Source: Vibrio sp. ED004 (GTDB lineage Bacteria > Pseudomonadota > Gammaproteobacteria > Enterobacterales > Vibrionaceae). Taken from it: a stretch of DNA of 64,000 nucleotides. The translations under genes were made by a program, and so were the position numbers. The stretch is from contig NZ_CP066149.1 of the NCBI RefSeq assembly GCF_023206395.1, positions 1,488,001 through 1,552,000 of the forward strand, written 5' to 3'. The notes under the pieces were generated by a model that did not search any database, had not been told where the DNA came from, and saw only the letters and a program-made list of their open reading frames with translations. Each line of letters begins with the position of its first letter. Position 1 is the first letter of the stretch. Of the stretch, positions 50,545 to 63,476 are shown piece by piece.

Positions 50545-50880
50545 CGAGTATTCTGACAGGAGTAGCTTTTCTAATAGGTAACCGAATAATTGGATTTTCG
50601 CACCTTCAATAACGATCAGAGTAAAGATAATCGTATATTCTTAAAGTATAAACAAGCTTCGGAAATTCGAAGAAGTGTTCTTCATAAGTGGCTTTGTGGC
50701 TGAGGTCTTTGGCAACCGGAACTCATTGGTCGAAGACTAAATTATCTATACCCAGAAACGACGAAAGCCTAGTCGTAAGACTAGGCTTTCTAATCAGTAT
50801 CAGAGTGTCTGGTATTCCATCGGACTCGCGCAAGAGAAAAGCTCTTTCAACTGAAGGGAATATACAATAATTCAAATGTA
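50545..50880 (-). other. Decayed rRNA-operon terminator/tRNA-Asp 3'-end remnants
   Basis: No gene. Three blocks resemble the real terminator plus tRNA-Asp 3' end at 50881-50945: CTTTTCTAATAGGT (50567-50580), CATAAGTGGCTTTGTGGCTG (50683-50702) and a hairpin GAAAGCCTAGTCGTAAGAC (50763-50781, continuing to 50790) followed by TAATCAGTATCAGAGTGTCT and GGACTCG. They look like progressively older copies of the operon end. The stretch 50204-50544 otherwise holds only the 21-bp duplication. Confidence 0.5.
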
Positions 50881-50912
50881 AAAGAGCCCTGCTATTTCTA
50901 GCAGGGCTTTTC
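50881..50912 (-). terminator. Terminator of the rRNA operon
   Basis: On the minus strand AGCCCTGCTA GAAA TAGCAGGGCT, then CTTTT; a 10-bp stem with a GAAA tetraloop, 7 bases after tRNA-Asp. Confidence 0.85.
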
Positions 50913-50919
50913 TAATAAG

Positions 50920-50996
50920 TGGCGGAGTGGACGGGACTCGAACCCGCGACCCCCGGCGTGACAGGCCGGTATTCTAACCAACTGAACTACCACTCC
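50920..50996 (-). tRNA. tRNA-Asp (GTC)
   Basis: 77 nt: acceptor GGAGTGG/CCACTCC, anticodon loop CTGTCAC (anticodon GTC), T-loop GGTTCGAGTCC and encoded CCA. Lies 45 bases after the 5S gene as the distal tRNA of the rRNA operon. Confidence 0.96.
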
Positions 50997-51041
50997 GCAG
51001 TGGACTACTTGTCGTCGCTGACAAGTCGTTCATAATTTAAA

Positions 51042-51159
51042 GCCTGGCGATGTCCTACTCTCACATGGGGAAGCCCCACACTACCATCGGCGCTATTGTG
51101 TTTCACTTCTGAGTTCGGCATGGAATCAGGTGGGTCCACAATGCTATGGTCGCCAAGCA
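51042..51159 (-). rRNA. rrf: 5S ribosomal RNA
   Basis: Begins TGCTTGGCGACCATAGC and ends with the complementary CATCGCCAGGC; contains the typical CCGAACTCAGAAGTGAAA segment. Ends are approximate to a few bases. Confidence 0.95.
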
Positions 51160-51251
51160 AATTTTAAAATTCGGAAAACTGTAATTTAAAAGTAACTCTT
51201 CAAACTCATTCAAGGTCTGTCTTTGAGTCCACAAAACCCCTTGGGTGTTGT

Positions 51252-54144
<2,893 letters not shown>

Positions 54145-54546
54145 ATACAACCCGAAAGGGTTTCTATTTGCTTTCACTTTAAAAAGTGAAGACAAATAAG
54201 CGTATGGCAACTAACCAAGGTTTTTGGTTGTCATCAAGAAGGGTTAATTCTTGATAACTGTTTGCCGGACTCAATTGTGAATCAAATAAATTTGATTCGA
54301 ATACAAGACACTTGAATGTGTTTGTTGTGTTTATACCGTTCTTATTAAATAAGAGCAGATAAACATTGAGAACTTTTAAATTTGATTGAATTACTCGTAA
54401 GTAAATCAATCAGTCAGCTTTCCAAATTGTTAAAGAGCATAAAGCAAAAAGCTTTAATCAATAACTTGCGTTATTAATTAAAGCTCTGGCTTTAACTAAA
54501 TCTAAACCATCAATCTGTGTGGACACTTATCGTGAATATCTTCGTA
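54145..54546 (-). other. 16S-23S internal transcribed spacer, no tRNA
   Basis: About 400 bases. No tRNA-Ile, -Ala or -Glu cloverleaf can be seen, unlike many rRNA operons. A boxA-like antitermination element GCTCTTTAACAATTT lies at 54424-54438 (minus strand). The rest is AT-rich and short inverted repeats. Confidence 0.75.
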
Positions 54547-56096
<1,550 letters not shown>

Positions 56097-56351
56097 AAGA
56101 TTTTGTGACTCAACGAATACTGACTTCAAAACTAATATTTACCGCTCTTTCGAAAAAGAACAGAAACATGTAATTCTAAAGCTATTACCATTCCAACAGA
56201 ATGGTAATGAATTGACTGTGCCAAATAACCGAGGTTATTTGTATTGGTCACTCAGTTCATTGAAATCAATTTTGATTCCGAAGAATCTGTTTTATCTAAC
56301 GATAAAACGTTTTGATATTCATCAACGAGTGCCCACACAGATTGATAGGTT

Positions 56352-56367
56352 TAAATTGTTAAAGAGC
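56352..56367 (-). promoter_or_regulatory. rRNA leader boxA antitermination site
   Basis: AGCTCTTTAACAATTT on the minus strand matches the rrn boxA consensus and lies about 40 bases after the P1-like start. It is bound by NusB-S10 in E. coli. Confidence 0.75.
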
Positions 56368-56409
56368 TCTAGCGTTTTGTGATTCACACCTCAGTCGCTA
56401 GGGGTGCGT

Positions 56410-56437
56410 ACTATACCTGCACCACTTTGAGAGTCAA
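56410..56437 (-). promoter_or_regulatory. rRNA operon P1-like promoter
   Basis: Minus strand TTGACT (56432-56437), 16-bp spacer and TATAGT (56410-56415), then a C-rich discriminator ACGCACCCC. The 16-bp spacing and discriminator are typical of rrn P1 promoters. AT-rich sequence upstream (56440-56700) could hold an UP element and Fis sites. Confidence 0.85.
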
Positions 56438-56731
56438 GGGTTATTTTCAAACTCTTTTTCTCTACCGATTTCGCTGTGTGACTTTCGTCTCACTCCGTGT
56501 CGGTGAGGCGGCATTATAGAGAGATTGAAGGGGAGCACAAGGGCTTTTTGAAATAAAAGTTTTGTTCGCCTAAAAAGCCACCAGATCCGTATTTTTCGAA
56601 TAAAAACTAAACATTTGAGACGTATCACAGCAATACATTGGAAAAATGGAAGCCATGAACGTAAGATTCATGTGTCTATTTTGTTAATGGTAGATGCGTC
56701 TATTTCGTTTATTAATATGTAGTATTCCGAT

Positions 56732-57184
56732 ATGAACTCAAAAAAATCGATGTTGTTAATTGTCGCACTGGCTGTATTAGGCGGCATTGTTTTCTCTCAG
56801 GTAGATATATCGCCTGCAATTACCTTTATCCTTGGTGTCTTGGCTTCCGCTTTTGTTGTTAACTTTTCAAGCACCGACTCAAAATCAGATTCAGAACCTA
56901 AGGCTTCAACAAAAACACTTTATGTGGGTAACCTTCCATACAAAGCAAACGAATCACATGTGCGTGAATTATTCTCAGAACATGGTGAAGTCTTTGCGGT
57001 GCGTTTAATGAAAGACAAACGCACTGGTAAAAGAAGAGGCTTTGGATTTGTTGTTATGGCAAGTAATGATGTGAATCATGCAATCTCTGCACTTAATGAT
57101 AAAGATTACATGCAACGAACTTTAAAAGTACGTGTTGCAAATGATCCTAAACATCCTGAAGCGGACGAATCTGAACTGAGCTAA
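56732..57184 (+). CDS. Membrane-anchored RNA-recognition-motif protein
   Basis: 150 residues. Two hydrophobic stretches at about 7-24 and 28-46 should insert in the membrane, followed by a Ser/Asp-rich linker and a single RRM domain (about 62-140) with RNP-2 LYVGNLPY (63-70) and RNP-1 [10 protein letters not shown] (103-112). Free-standing bacterial RRM proteins bind RNA, but a membrane-tethered form is little studied. It lies divergent from the rRNA operon and its 3' end overlaps murI by 38 bases. Target RNA unknown. Confidence 0.85.
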   Translation: MNSKKSMLLIVALAVLGGIVFSQVDISPAITFILGVLASAFVVNFSSTDSKSDSEPKASTKTLYVGNLPYKANESHVRELFSEHGEVFAVRLMKDKRTGKRRGFGFVVMASNDVNHAISALNDKDYMQRTLKVRVANDPKHPEADESELS

Positions 57185-57947
57185 ACCCTAACTGCTTTAA
57201 CATGCTATTTAGTGCACTTTCTTTTTTAGGAAGTGTACTACAAAAAACCTCACGCACTCCCCCCTCTTTATTGTCACTTTCCAAATCCAATAAATCTTGC
57301 ACTCGCTTAGCGATCGCTTTACCAGAATCAACCAATAAAACATTGCTTCCTAAGACTCGTTGAATCTCAGACTTTATCAATGGGAAATGTGTGCACCCTA
57401 AAACGGCCACATCAATAATATTGAGCATCGGTTGAAGGATTTGCTGTAACTCTTGAAGATTAATCACCTCCCCTCTGAGCTTATCTTCAGCCATATCCAC
57501 CAGCCGAGTAGAACCTAAAAGCTCGACTCTTTTATTAATCGAGAAGTTTTTGATTAAGTCGTGTGTGTATTGACGAGTGATCGTTGCGGGAGTAGCAATA
57601 AGACCGACCGCTTTATTAGCAAGCAGGGATGCAGGCTTAATTGCCGGTACAACACCGACGATAGGGATAAGATTATTAGCTCTGAGTGTCGGTAAGACAA
57701 TCGTGCTCGCTGTATTGCAAGCTATCACTACGATATCAATCGCGTGACTAGCCACAAAACTGGCTACTATGCTTTGAACTCTACGAATGAGCACTTGCTG
57801 ATCGAGTTCACCATAAGGATAAGCCTCGTTGTCGAATACATAGATATAGTTATGATTCGGTAGTAACTGACTTATCTCTTTATATACAGATAGACCACCC
57901 ACTCCAGAATCAAAGACCAATATATTTTTTTGTAGACTATCCGACAC
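57147..57947 (-). CDS. murI: Glutamate racemase
   Basis: Interconverts L- and D-glutamate for peptidoglycan. 266 residues: [14 protein letters not shown] (12-25), the two catalytic Cys residues in VIACNTAST (Cys77) and VLGCTHFPL (Cys185), and NEAYPYG (40-46). Its last 38 bases overlap the convergent RRM gene. btuB-murI neighbourhood matches E. coli, with the PP-loop gene placed between them here. Confidence 0.95.
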   Translation of the reverse strand: MSDSLQKNILVFDSGVGGLSVYKEISQLLPNHNYIYVFDNEAYPYGELDQQVLIRRVQSIVASFVASHAIDIVVIACNTASTIVLPTLRANNLIPIVGVVPAIKPASLLANKAVGLIATPATITRQYTHDLIKNFSINKRVELLGSTRLVDMAEDKLRGEVINLQELQQILQPMLNIIDVAVLGCTHFPLIKSEIQRVLGSNVLLVDSGKAIAKRVQDLLDLESDNKEGGVREVFCSTLPKKESALNSMLKQLGFSSVQIRPLQDV

Positions 57948-58013
57948 AGCGATTACCTATAATAAGTTTCGCTGCAATGATACTCCTTCGCTTAGTTTTC
58001 GCCAATCCTCACT

Positions 58014-58679
58014 CTATATAATGCAAGCTTGATAGCGTTGATGAACAAAACGCTCACCTTGTTCTACATTTTCTAGATCTATCTTAAGCTTTCCTTTAAA
58101 ACACGGCGCTGACGTCACTAGGGTATGGAACTCACCGTCTTCACCACATGGATCGACATGACTCGGTAAACTGTCTATTAGTTCTGACGTGTATTTCTGC
58201 CCACAGTAACTCTTGTCCAATGCGTTGCTATCAACCGTGACGAGAAAGGTTTCGATTCCTCTATCTATTATCTCTTGGGCTAGCGCCTGACTGTTCTCCC
58301 CCAGAAGAGGAAACACACACTCCCAACCAACCGGTTCTATATAGCTTTTGCGGTAGTCGGCTATACCGTTACAAAACATATCGCCAAATGCGACCGCATC
58401 AATTGATAAGCCAGACCCTTTCAATGCTGAGACAATCGTACTTTGGTAAATCTCATTGCTTGGGAACACTTCAGGAAGCTCTATGGTGATGAGTGGCAAA
58501 CCGATTAATTGTGCCTGCATGGCGACCACATCAATCGGAGTTACCTGAAACGGGACTTCATCTCCAACATACGTAGTATAGAGAGCAACAACTTCATACT
58601 CGGCACTCTCAAGCAAACGCTCTAGGGTTAAGGTGGAGTCTTTGCCTGATGACCAACTTATGACGACTTTCTTTTTCAT
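58014..58679 (-). CDS. Dph6-like PP-loop ATP pyrophosphatase
   Basis: 221 residues. The PP-loop SWSSGKDST (about 8-16) binds ATP. GEDGEFHTLV (about 183-192), after DPCG, is the signature of the Dph6/DUF71 family, whose eukaryotic member adds the amide of diphthamide on EF-2. Bacteria lack diphthamide, so the substrate must differ. The gene sits between btuB and murI, behind the btuB terminator. An in-frame TTG four codons upstream is possible; the ATG at 58679 (MKKKVVISWSSGKD) is preferred. A role tied to cobalamin uptake is only suggested by location. Confidence 0.8.
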   Translation of the reverse strand: MKKKVVISWSSGKDSTLTLERLLESAEYEVVALYTTYVGDEVPFQVTPIDVVAMQAQLIGLPLITIELPEVFPSNEIYQSTIVSALKGSGLSIDAVAFGDMFCNGIADYRKSYIEPVGWECVFPLLGENSQALAQEIIDRGIETFLVTVDSNALDKSYCGQKYTSELIDSLPSHVDPCGEDGEFHTLVTSAPCFKGKLKIDLENVEQGERFVHQRYQACII

Positions 58680-58695
58680 TGATATACCCAATAAG

Positions 58696-58718
58696 AAAAA
58701 ACCGCCCGAAGGCGGTTT
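58696..58718 (-). terminator. Intrinsic terminator of btuB
   Basis: AAACCGCC TTCG GGCGGTTT with a UUCG-type loop and T6 on the minus strand, directly after the btuB stop and before the PP-loop gene. Confidence 0.85.
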
Positions 58719-58727
58719 AGGTGTTAA

Positions 58728-60548
58728 TTAGAATTGGTAAGCTAGATTCGCAAAGTACCTACGCTCAGGCGCATTATATCCTAGCGTTGTTTGGTATTTT
58801 TCATTCGTCAGGTTATCAACTCGACCACGAACAACCAACTCAGGTGAAATCCAATACCCTACAGAAACATCCCACAAGCTTACTGATGGCAAGATATTAT
58901 CTGGATCGGTGGTTTCTTTTGGATTACCCGCTCTATCACCTGTATATGTATAAGTAAGGTTTACATCGAAATCTGCATATGAAGCATCCATCAACCACTT
59001 GTAGTTTTCATCTGCTCGCTTCGCTAACTTGTTGCCTGCTGAATCTTTATGATCTTTAAATTCAGCAACAACCGTGTGATGGATAAACCACGTGTCGAAA
59101 TTACCTGTAATTTCTAGCCCTTTTAATTTTGCATCTACGTTTTGAGGATACCAAGACGGACTACCCTCATACCAAATGATCAAGTTATCGACTTCATTAT
59201 CGTATGCGGTCACATCCAGCTTGAATAAATCGAATTCACCGGTATATCCGATTTCGCGGTTTTCGGCTTCTTCCGGCTCTAGGTCAGGATTGGTTGTTAG
59301 ATCAGAATAGCTCGGCGCTTTAAATGATGTGCCGGCAGCCGCTCTAAGTGAGTGCTTTTCGGTTAGGTAATAACGAGTACCTAAAGACCATGTGGTATGA
59401 TTGTCGTATGTATCATGTTTATCGTTACGCACGCTACCTACGATTTGAACATCACCGAAACGAAGTTCAGAAGAAGCGTAAACACCCGTCGTATCGCGAG
59501 ATTCCCCTGCTAGTGTATCTGGAAAGCCATATGACAAAGCATCATCATCAAGTTTTTCTCTACGCCAATCCGCACCAGCACCCACAGATACGTTCTCGTT
59601 GATGTAATACTGATTCAAGAACTGGAGATTCGTTAGGTCTATTTTCTTTTGGGTACCAGCATTGTCTTTACCTTGAGCTTGTGAATAGTCTAGGTTCTCG
59701 ATCGCTTGCTGATTAGCTCTAAAGGTAGAGCTTAAGTTATCACCTTTATAATCAAGAGCAGCTGTCACACTCAGGTTCTCTGAATACCCATAGTTCTTAC
59801 CACCAGAATCGTACTCAGTTAAACTATCGAACCAACGAACGGATGCACTACCAGTAAAGGCTTCATTAATAGGCTGAGAATAGGACGCGAAAAGATTCTG
59901 GCTTTCATATCCATAGTTAAGGCCAGTCGCAGGGTCTTTGATGTCGTACCCTTCAGTCTCATCAAAACCACCAGCAAGCTTCACTGTTCCGCCATTAGAT
60001 AGTTTACGGGTCGTTGAAAAGTTTGCTTCCTTTTGAGCGTCACTACCTGCTCCAACAGAAATCATTGTTGATTCCGCCGAACTACCAGACGCGGTAATAA
60101 CATTAATTACACCCGCTACAGCGTCAGAACCGTAGAGAGCCCCGCCAGAGCCACGAATCACTTCAACTCTTTCAATAATACCGACTGGAATATGGTTGAA
60201 GTTAATACCGCCGGCCGCAGAATCAATACGAACACCATCGACAAGAAACAATACTTGATCGCTATTGTAGCCACGCATGAAAACAGATGCGCTGTGCCCA
60301 CGTCCGCCACTTTGCGATACTTCGACACCAGGCACTCGTTTTAAGACATCGACTAGGGATTTAGCTTGGGTTTCTTCTATTTCTTGTTTAGAAACAACCG
60401 TTGTTGATGCAATCACATCACTTAAAGGCTGCTCAAAACGGTTAGCCGTAACCACCATGGTTTCGTCGGCAGAGGCTTCTTGGGCGTATAAATTGGAGAT
60501 AGGTGAAAGCAGCGATGCTACAGCAATCGCTAAAAGGGATTTGTTCAT
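58728..60548 (-). CDS. btuB: TonB-dependent vitamin B12 outer-membrane receptor
   Basis: Imports cobalamin across the outer membrane with energy from TonB. 606 residues: a signal peptide ending near 22 (SNLYAQ), TonB box ETMVVTANRF (about 29-38), plug domain with GVEVSQSGGRGHSASVFMRG (about 74-93) and GGALYGSDAVAGVINVIT, then a 22-strand barrel ending in the C-terminal Phe (NLAYQF). AGGATAACAAC precedes the ATG. A cobalamin riboswitch controls it. Confidence 0.94.
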   Translation of the reverse strand: MNKSLLAIAVASLLSPISNLYAQEASADETMVVTANRFEQPLSDVIASTTVVSKQEIEETQAKSLVDVLKRVPGVEVSQSGGRGHSASVFMRGYNSDQVLFLVDGVRIDSAAGGINFNHIPVGIIERVEVIRGSGGALYGSDAVAGVINVITASGSSAESTMISVGAGSDAQKEANFSTTRKLSNGGTVKLAGGFDETEGYDIKDPATGLNYGYESQNLFASYSQPINEAFTGSASVRWFDSLTEYDSGGKNYGYSENLSVTAALDYKGDNLSSTFRANQQAIENLDYSQAQGKDNAGTQKKIDLTNLQFLNQYYINENVSVGAGADWRREKLDDDALSYGFPDTLAGESRDTTGVYASSELRFGDVQIVGSVRNDKHDTYDNHTTWSLGTRYYLTEKHSLRAAAGTSFKAPSYSDLTTNPDLEPEEAENREIGYTGEFDLFKLDVTAYDNEVDNLIIWYEGSPSWYPQNVDAKLKGLEITGNFDTWFIHHTVVAEFKDHKDSAGNKLAKRADENYKWLMDASYADFDVNLTYTYTGDRAGNPKETTDPDNILPSVSLWDVSVGYWISPELVVRGRVDNLTNEKYQTTLGYNAPERRYFANLAYQF

Positions 60549-60604
60549 GTTGTTATCCTAAATCGCGTAAATTCCTACCAAACCACATCTTATGGTTTAG
60601 CTAC

Positions 60605-60780
60605 TGGCAGGTATTCGGACTCAAGAGCACAACCTTATGGTTACCTTGTATTCGACTTCCCACAAAAAGCTATTTGCAGTGTCTTATGAATACTTGTTCT
60701 CTTTTACCGCTGCGCGTCAGTTCTGGATTCACACCAGATTCCCTCTTCAGCCATCTATACATCTAAATGGCACCAGCTTG
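60605..60780 (-). promoter_or_regulatory. Cobalamin (AdoCbl) riboswitch upstream of btuB
   Basis: On the minus strand the order GGTGCC, GAAGAGGGAATCTGGTG, GAATCCAG, CTGACGCGCAGCGGTAA and, at the 3' end, GTCCGAATACCTGCC matches the cobalamin aptamer with its B12-box. A small hairpin AAACCATAAGATGTGGTTT (60580-60600) between aptamer and RBS is probably part of the expression platform. B12 binding should shut off btuB. Confidence 0.92.
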
Positions 60781-60946
60781 CCGAAGATAGTATTGACCTC
60801 TGAATCATTTGTCTAGTCTAAGATAGTTATAAGCTATAGTTTTCATGGCCTATTTACACTGATTGGCTCTCAACACTGGACAAGCGCCTGTGATTGAATA
60901 AAATCTGCGCTCTTGATTTAAAAGCACGACAGCAAAAGGCATAACA

Positions 60947-62056
60947 ATGGCGAATTTAGATGTAAACCCGCAACGCTACCAAGAACAACTGACAGAAAAG
61001 ACTGAGCGTCTTACTGAAATGTTCTCAGAATATAATGTGCCTGAGCTGGAAGTGTATGAATCTCCAGAACAACACTACCGCATGCGTGCTGAGTTCCGCG
61101 TGTGGCATGAAGGTGACGATATGTATTACGTCATGTTCAATCAAGAGACCAAAGAAAAATATCGTGTAGACCAGTTCCCCGCTGCTAGTCGTCTTATCAA
61201 TGACTTGATGCCTCTATTAACAGATGCAATGAAGAACAACCATTCTCTACGCCACAAGCTATTCCAAGTAGATTTCCTTTCTACGCTAAGCGGTGAGATT
61301 TTGGTGTCACTGCTTTATCACCGTCAGTTGGGTGAGCAATGGATTCAAGATGCTAAAGCGCTAAAACAGCAACTGAACGATGAAGGTTTCAATCTAAACC
61401 TGATTGGCCGTGCGCGTAAGATGAAAATCGTACTGGACCGCGACTACGTCATTGAAAAGCTAGACGTGAATGGTGACAGCTACATCTACCAACAAGTAGA
61501 GAACAGCTTTACTCAACCAAACAGCACAGTAGCAGAGAAAATGTTGGAATGGGCTGTTGACTGTACTCAAGACAGCAAAGGCGACTTGCTAGAGCTTTAC
61601 TGTGGTAACGGTAACTTCTCATTAGCATTAGCACAGAACTTCGAACGTGTACTGGCAACAGAACTAGCGAAGCCATCAGTTGAATCAGCACAATACAACA
61701 TTGCGGCGAACAAGATTGATAATGTTCAGATTATTCGTATGTCTGCGGAAGACTTTACCGTAGCAATGGAAGGCAAGCGTGAATTCCGCCGTCTACAGCA
61801 AGCAAACATCGATCTTAAGAGCTACAACTGCAACACTATCTTTGTTGATCCACCACGCTCAGGTATGGATGTTGATACTTGTAAGATGGTTCAAGGTTAC
61901 GAGCGCATCATGTACATCTCTTGTAACCCTGAAACGTTGAAAGAGAACCTAGAGATCCTAAGCGAAACACACGACATCACTCGTTTTGCTCTGTTTGACC
62001 AGTTCCCTTACACGCACCATATGGAAGCTGGCGTATTCCTAGAGCGTAAAGCTTAA
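60947..62056 (+). CDS. trmA: tRNA (uracil-5-)-methyltransferase
   Basis: Makes 5-methyluridine at position 54 (T-loop) of tRNAs with SAM. 369 residues; SAM-binding [16 protein letters not shown] (about 212-227), DPPRSGMD (about 301-308), and the catalytic Cys in [12 protein letters not shown] (about 322-333). The N-terminal half matches TrmA rather than RlmC/RlmD (no iron-sulfur Cys cluster). Own terminator follows. Confidence 0.95.
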   Translation: MANLDVNPQRYQEQLTEKTERLTEMFSEYNVPELEVYESPEQHYRMRAEFRVWHEGDDMYYVMFNQETKEKYRVDQFPAASRLINDLMPLLTDAMKNNHSLRHKLFQVDFLSTLSGEILVSLLYHRQLGEQWIQDAKALKQQLNDEGFNLNLIGRARKMKIVLDRDYVIEKLDVNGDSYIYQQVENSFTQPNSTVAEKMLEWAVDCTQDSKGDLLELYCGNGNFSLALAQNFERVLATELAKPSVESAQYNIAANKIDNVQIIRMSAEDFTVAMEGKREFRRLQQANIDLKSYNCNTIFVDPPRSGMDVDTCKMVQGYERIMYISCNPETLKENLEILSETHDITRFALFDQFPYTHHMEAGVFLERKA

Positions 62057-62091
62057 GTCTCGCTTTCAGGTCTAAGCCAAACAGCAGATAC

Positions 62092-62121
62092 AAAAAAACG
62101 AGCCCATTGGCTCGTTTTTTT
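62092..62121. terminator. Bidirectional terminator between trmA and yijD
   Basis: ACGAGCC CATT GGCTCGT with A- and T-runs on both sides; serves the convergent trmA and fabR-yijD transcripts. Confidence 0.85.
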
Positions 62122-62136
62122 AATTTCTAAATCAAC

Positions 62137-62508
62137 TTAAGCAGTTTTGCCGATAAAGCCGAGTTTCTTACCTACCCATGCAAGAAGCAACATCGCGACA
62201 ATAATCGCAAAGAAGTTTGAGCCAGCATCAGGGTGCTGTGCCTTCACAAAAGCCGAGTGGCCAAATGCGCCAACAAAGAAACAAGCTAAACCTACTAATG
62301 GAATATCTTCAGATACTGGGTTAGTTAGGTACTCTTGGTAAAGTGCTTGTACAGCCAAGACTAAAGCAATCAGTGGGAAGATAGAGAAGCCCACTTCGCT
62401 CATTGTTACCCAAGATAACAGAGCATCACCACACACACCGGCAATAACAGCAAGTACGAGTGTCTTTCTTTCTGAACCACGGTTTACAGTATTATTTTCA
62501 TTCGACAT
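62137..62508 (-). CDS. yijD: YijD-family inner-membrane protein (DUF1422)
   Basis: 123 residues with four hydrophobic helices (about 15-35, 38-58, 68-88, 96-116). The ATG overlaps the fabR stop (TAATG), so the two are translated together, as in E. coli fabR-yijD. Function unknown. Confidence 0.88.
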   Translation of the reverse strand: MSNENNTVNRGSERKTLVLAVIAGVCGDALLSWVTMSEVGFSIFPLIALVLAVQALYQEYLTNPVSEDIPLVGLACFFVGAFGHSAFVKAQHPDAGSNFFAIIVAMLLLAWVGKKLGFIGKTA

Positions 62509-63149
62509 TATTCAATCCCGCCTTTTAATCGGTTACGTTCACGTTCTTTACGATACCAAAAAGCCCCTTTGGCCATCATTCGCAATTGCATGATCAAGCG
62601 TTCAGCCAGTTCATCTCGCTGACGTCGATCTAAATCTAATGCTTCTGCCCCTGAGTTGAAAACCAAGATAACGGAGGCTTCAGCTTGAGTAAAAGCTTCA
62701 TCTCGTGTCATACCCGTCGTTATCAAATATTCGGTTAACTCAGCAGAGAAGTGCTGTATCTCACGAGCTACCGCCGCACGAAACTCAAACGAGGTTCCCG
62801 AGCGCTCTCGTAATAACAGTCTGAATACGTTTGGACTGCTTTCAATGAATTCCATAAAGGTTTCAACCGATGTGCGAATCACACTGCCTTCTTTTACTAT
62901 GCGTTGCCTAGCTTGTCGCATGAGCTGGCGCAGTAGTAGGCCACCTTCATCAACCATGGTTAAGCCAAGCTCATCCATGTCTTTAAAGTGACGATAAAAG
63001 GAAGTCGGTGCTATTCCAGCCTCACGAGCGACTTCTCTCAAGCTTAGGTTGGAAAAACTACGATCGGCACTGAGTTGGCTAAATGCTGCATCGATTAAGC
63101 TGCGACGAGTTTTTTCTTTTTGCTGTGCGCGAATGCCCATTGGTTTCAT
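62508..63149 (-). CDS. fabR: TetR-family fatty-acid regulator FabR
   Basis: Represses unsaturated fatty-acid genes (fabA/fabB in E. coli) when unsaturated acyl chains are plentiful. 213 residues with an N-terminal TetR helix-turn-helix ([20 protein letters not shown], about 37-56). The Met three codons in (63140, [13 protein letters not shown]) matches the E. coli start; neither start has a clear RBS. Fits the local lipid theme of pssA and accBC elsewhere in the window. Confidence 0.93.
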   Translation of the reverse strand: MKPMGIRAQQKEKTRRSLIDAAFSQLSADRSFSNLSLREVAREAGIAPTSFYRHFKDMDELGLTMVDEGGLLLRQLMRQARQRIVKEGSVIRTSVETFMEFIESSPNVFRLLLRERSGTSFEFRAAVAREIQHFSAELTEYLITTGMTRDEAFTQAEASVILVFNSGAEALDLDRRQRDELAERLIMQLRMMAKGAFWYRKERERNRLKGGIE

Positions 63150-63476
63150 ACTTTATCAATTTCTTCTTTTACAGCCTAAACAGGCATGTCTAATACTCTC
63201 TTCAATATAACGCGAATCACTTATTTATATAAGGCACTCTGGTTATATAAGACACTCAACACGCCTCTTTGTTCACGTACCGAAGTAAATACGTTCGAAG
63301 AAAAAATTTCAATATCCACACTGTCATTTGGAGACATACGACATACCAAATATTATTTTTTCGATAACACTGCGTGATCTCACCGACTCTCTGATGCCCT
63401 TTTCATGTACCCAAGAACAGAATCAGTTAAAATCTCGCTAAAGCAATGTTAATCAAATATAACAAGGAAGATATCT
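63150..63476. other. fabR-sthA divergent intergenic region
   Basis: 327 bases without a credible gene. AT-rich; presumably holds the promoters of both divergent genes. No clear operator or repeat was recognised. Confidence 0.6.

Noticed and set aside
54179..54409. Minus-strand 76-codon frame in the 16S-23S spacer
   Set aside because: Lies in transcribed spacer RNA, AT-rich, no RBS or domain.
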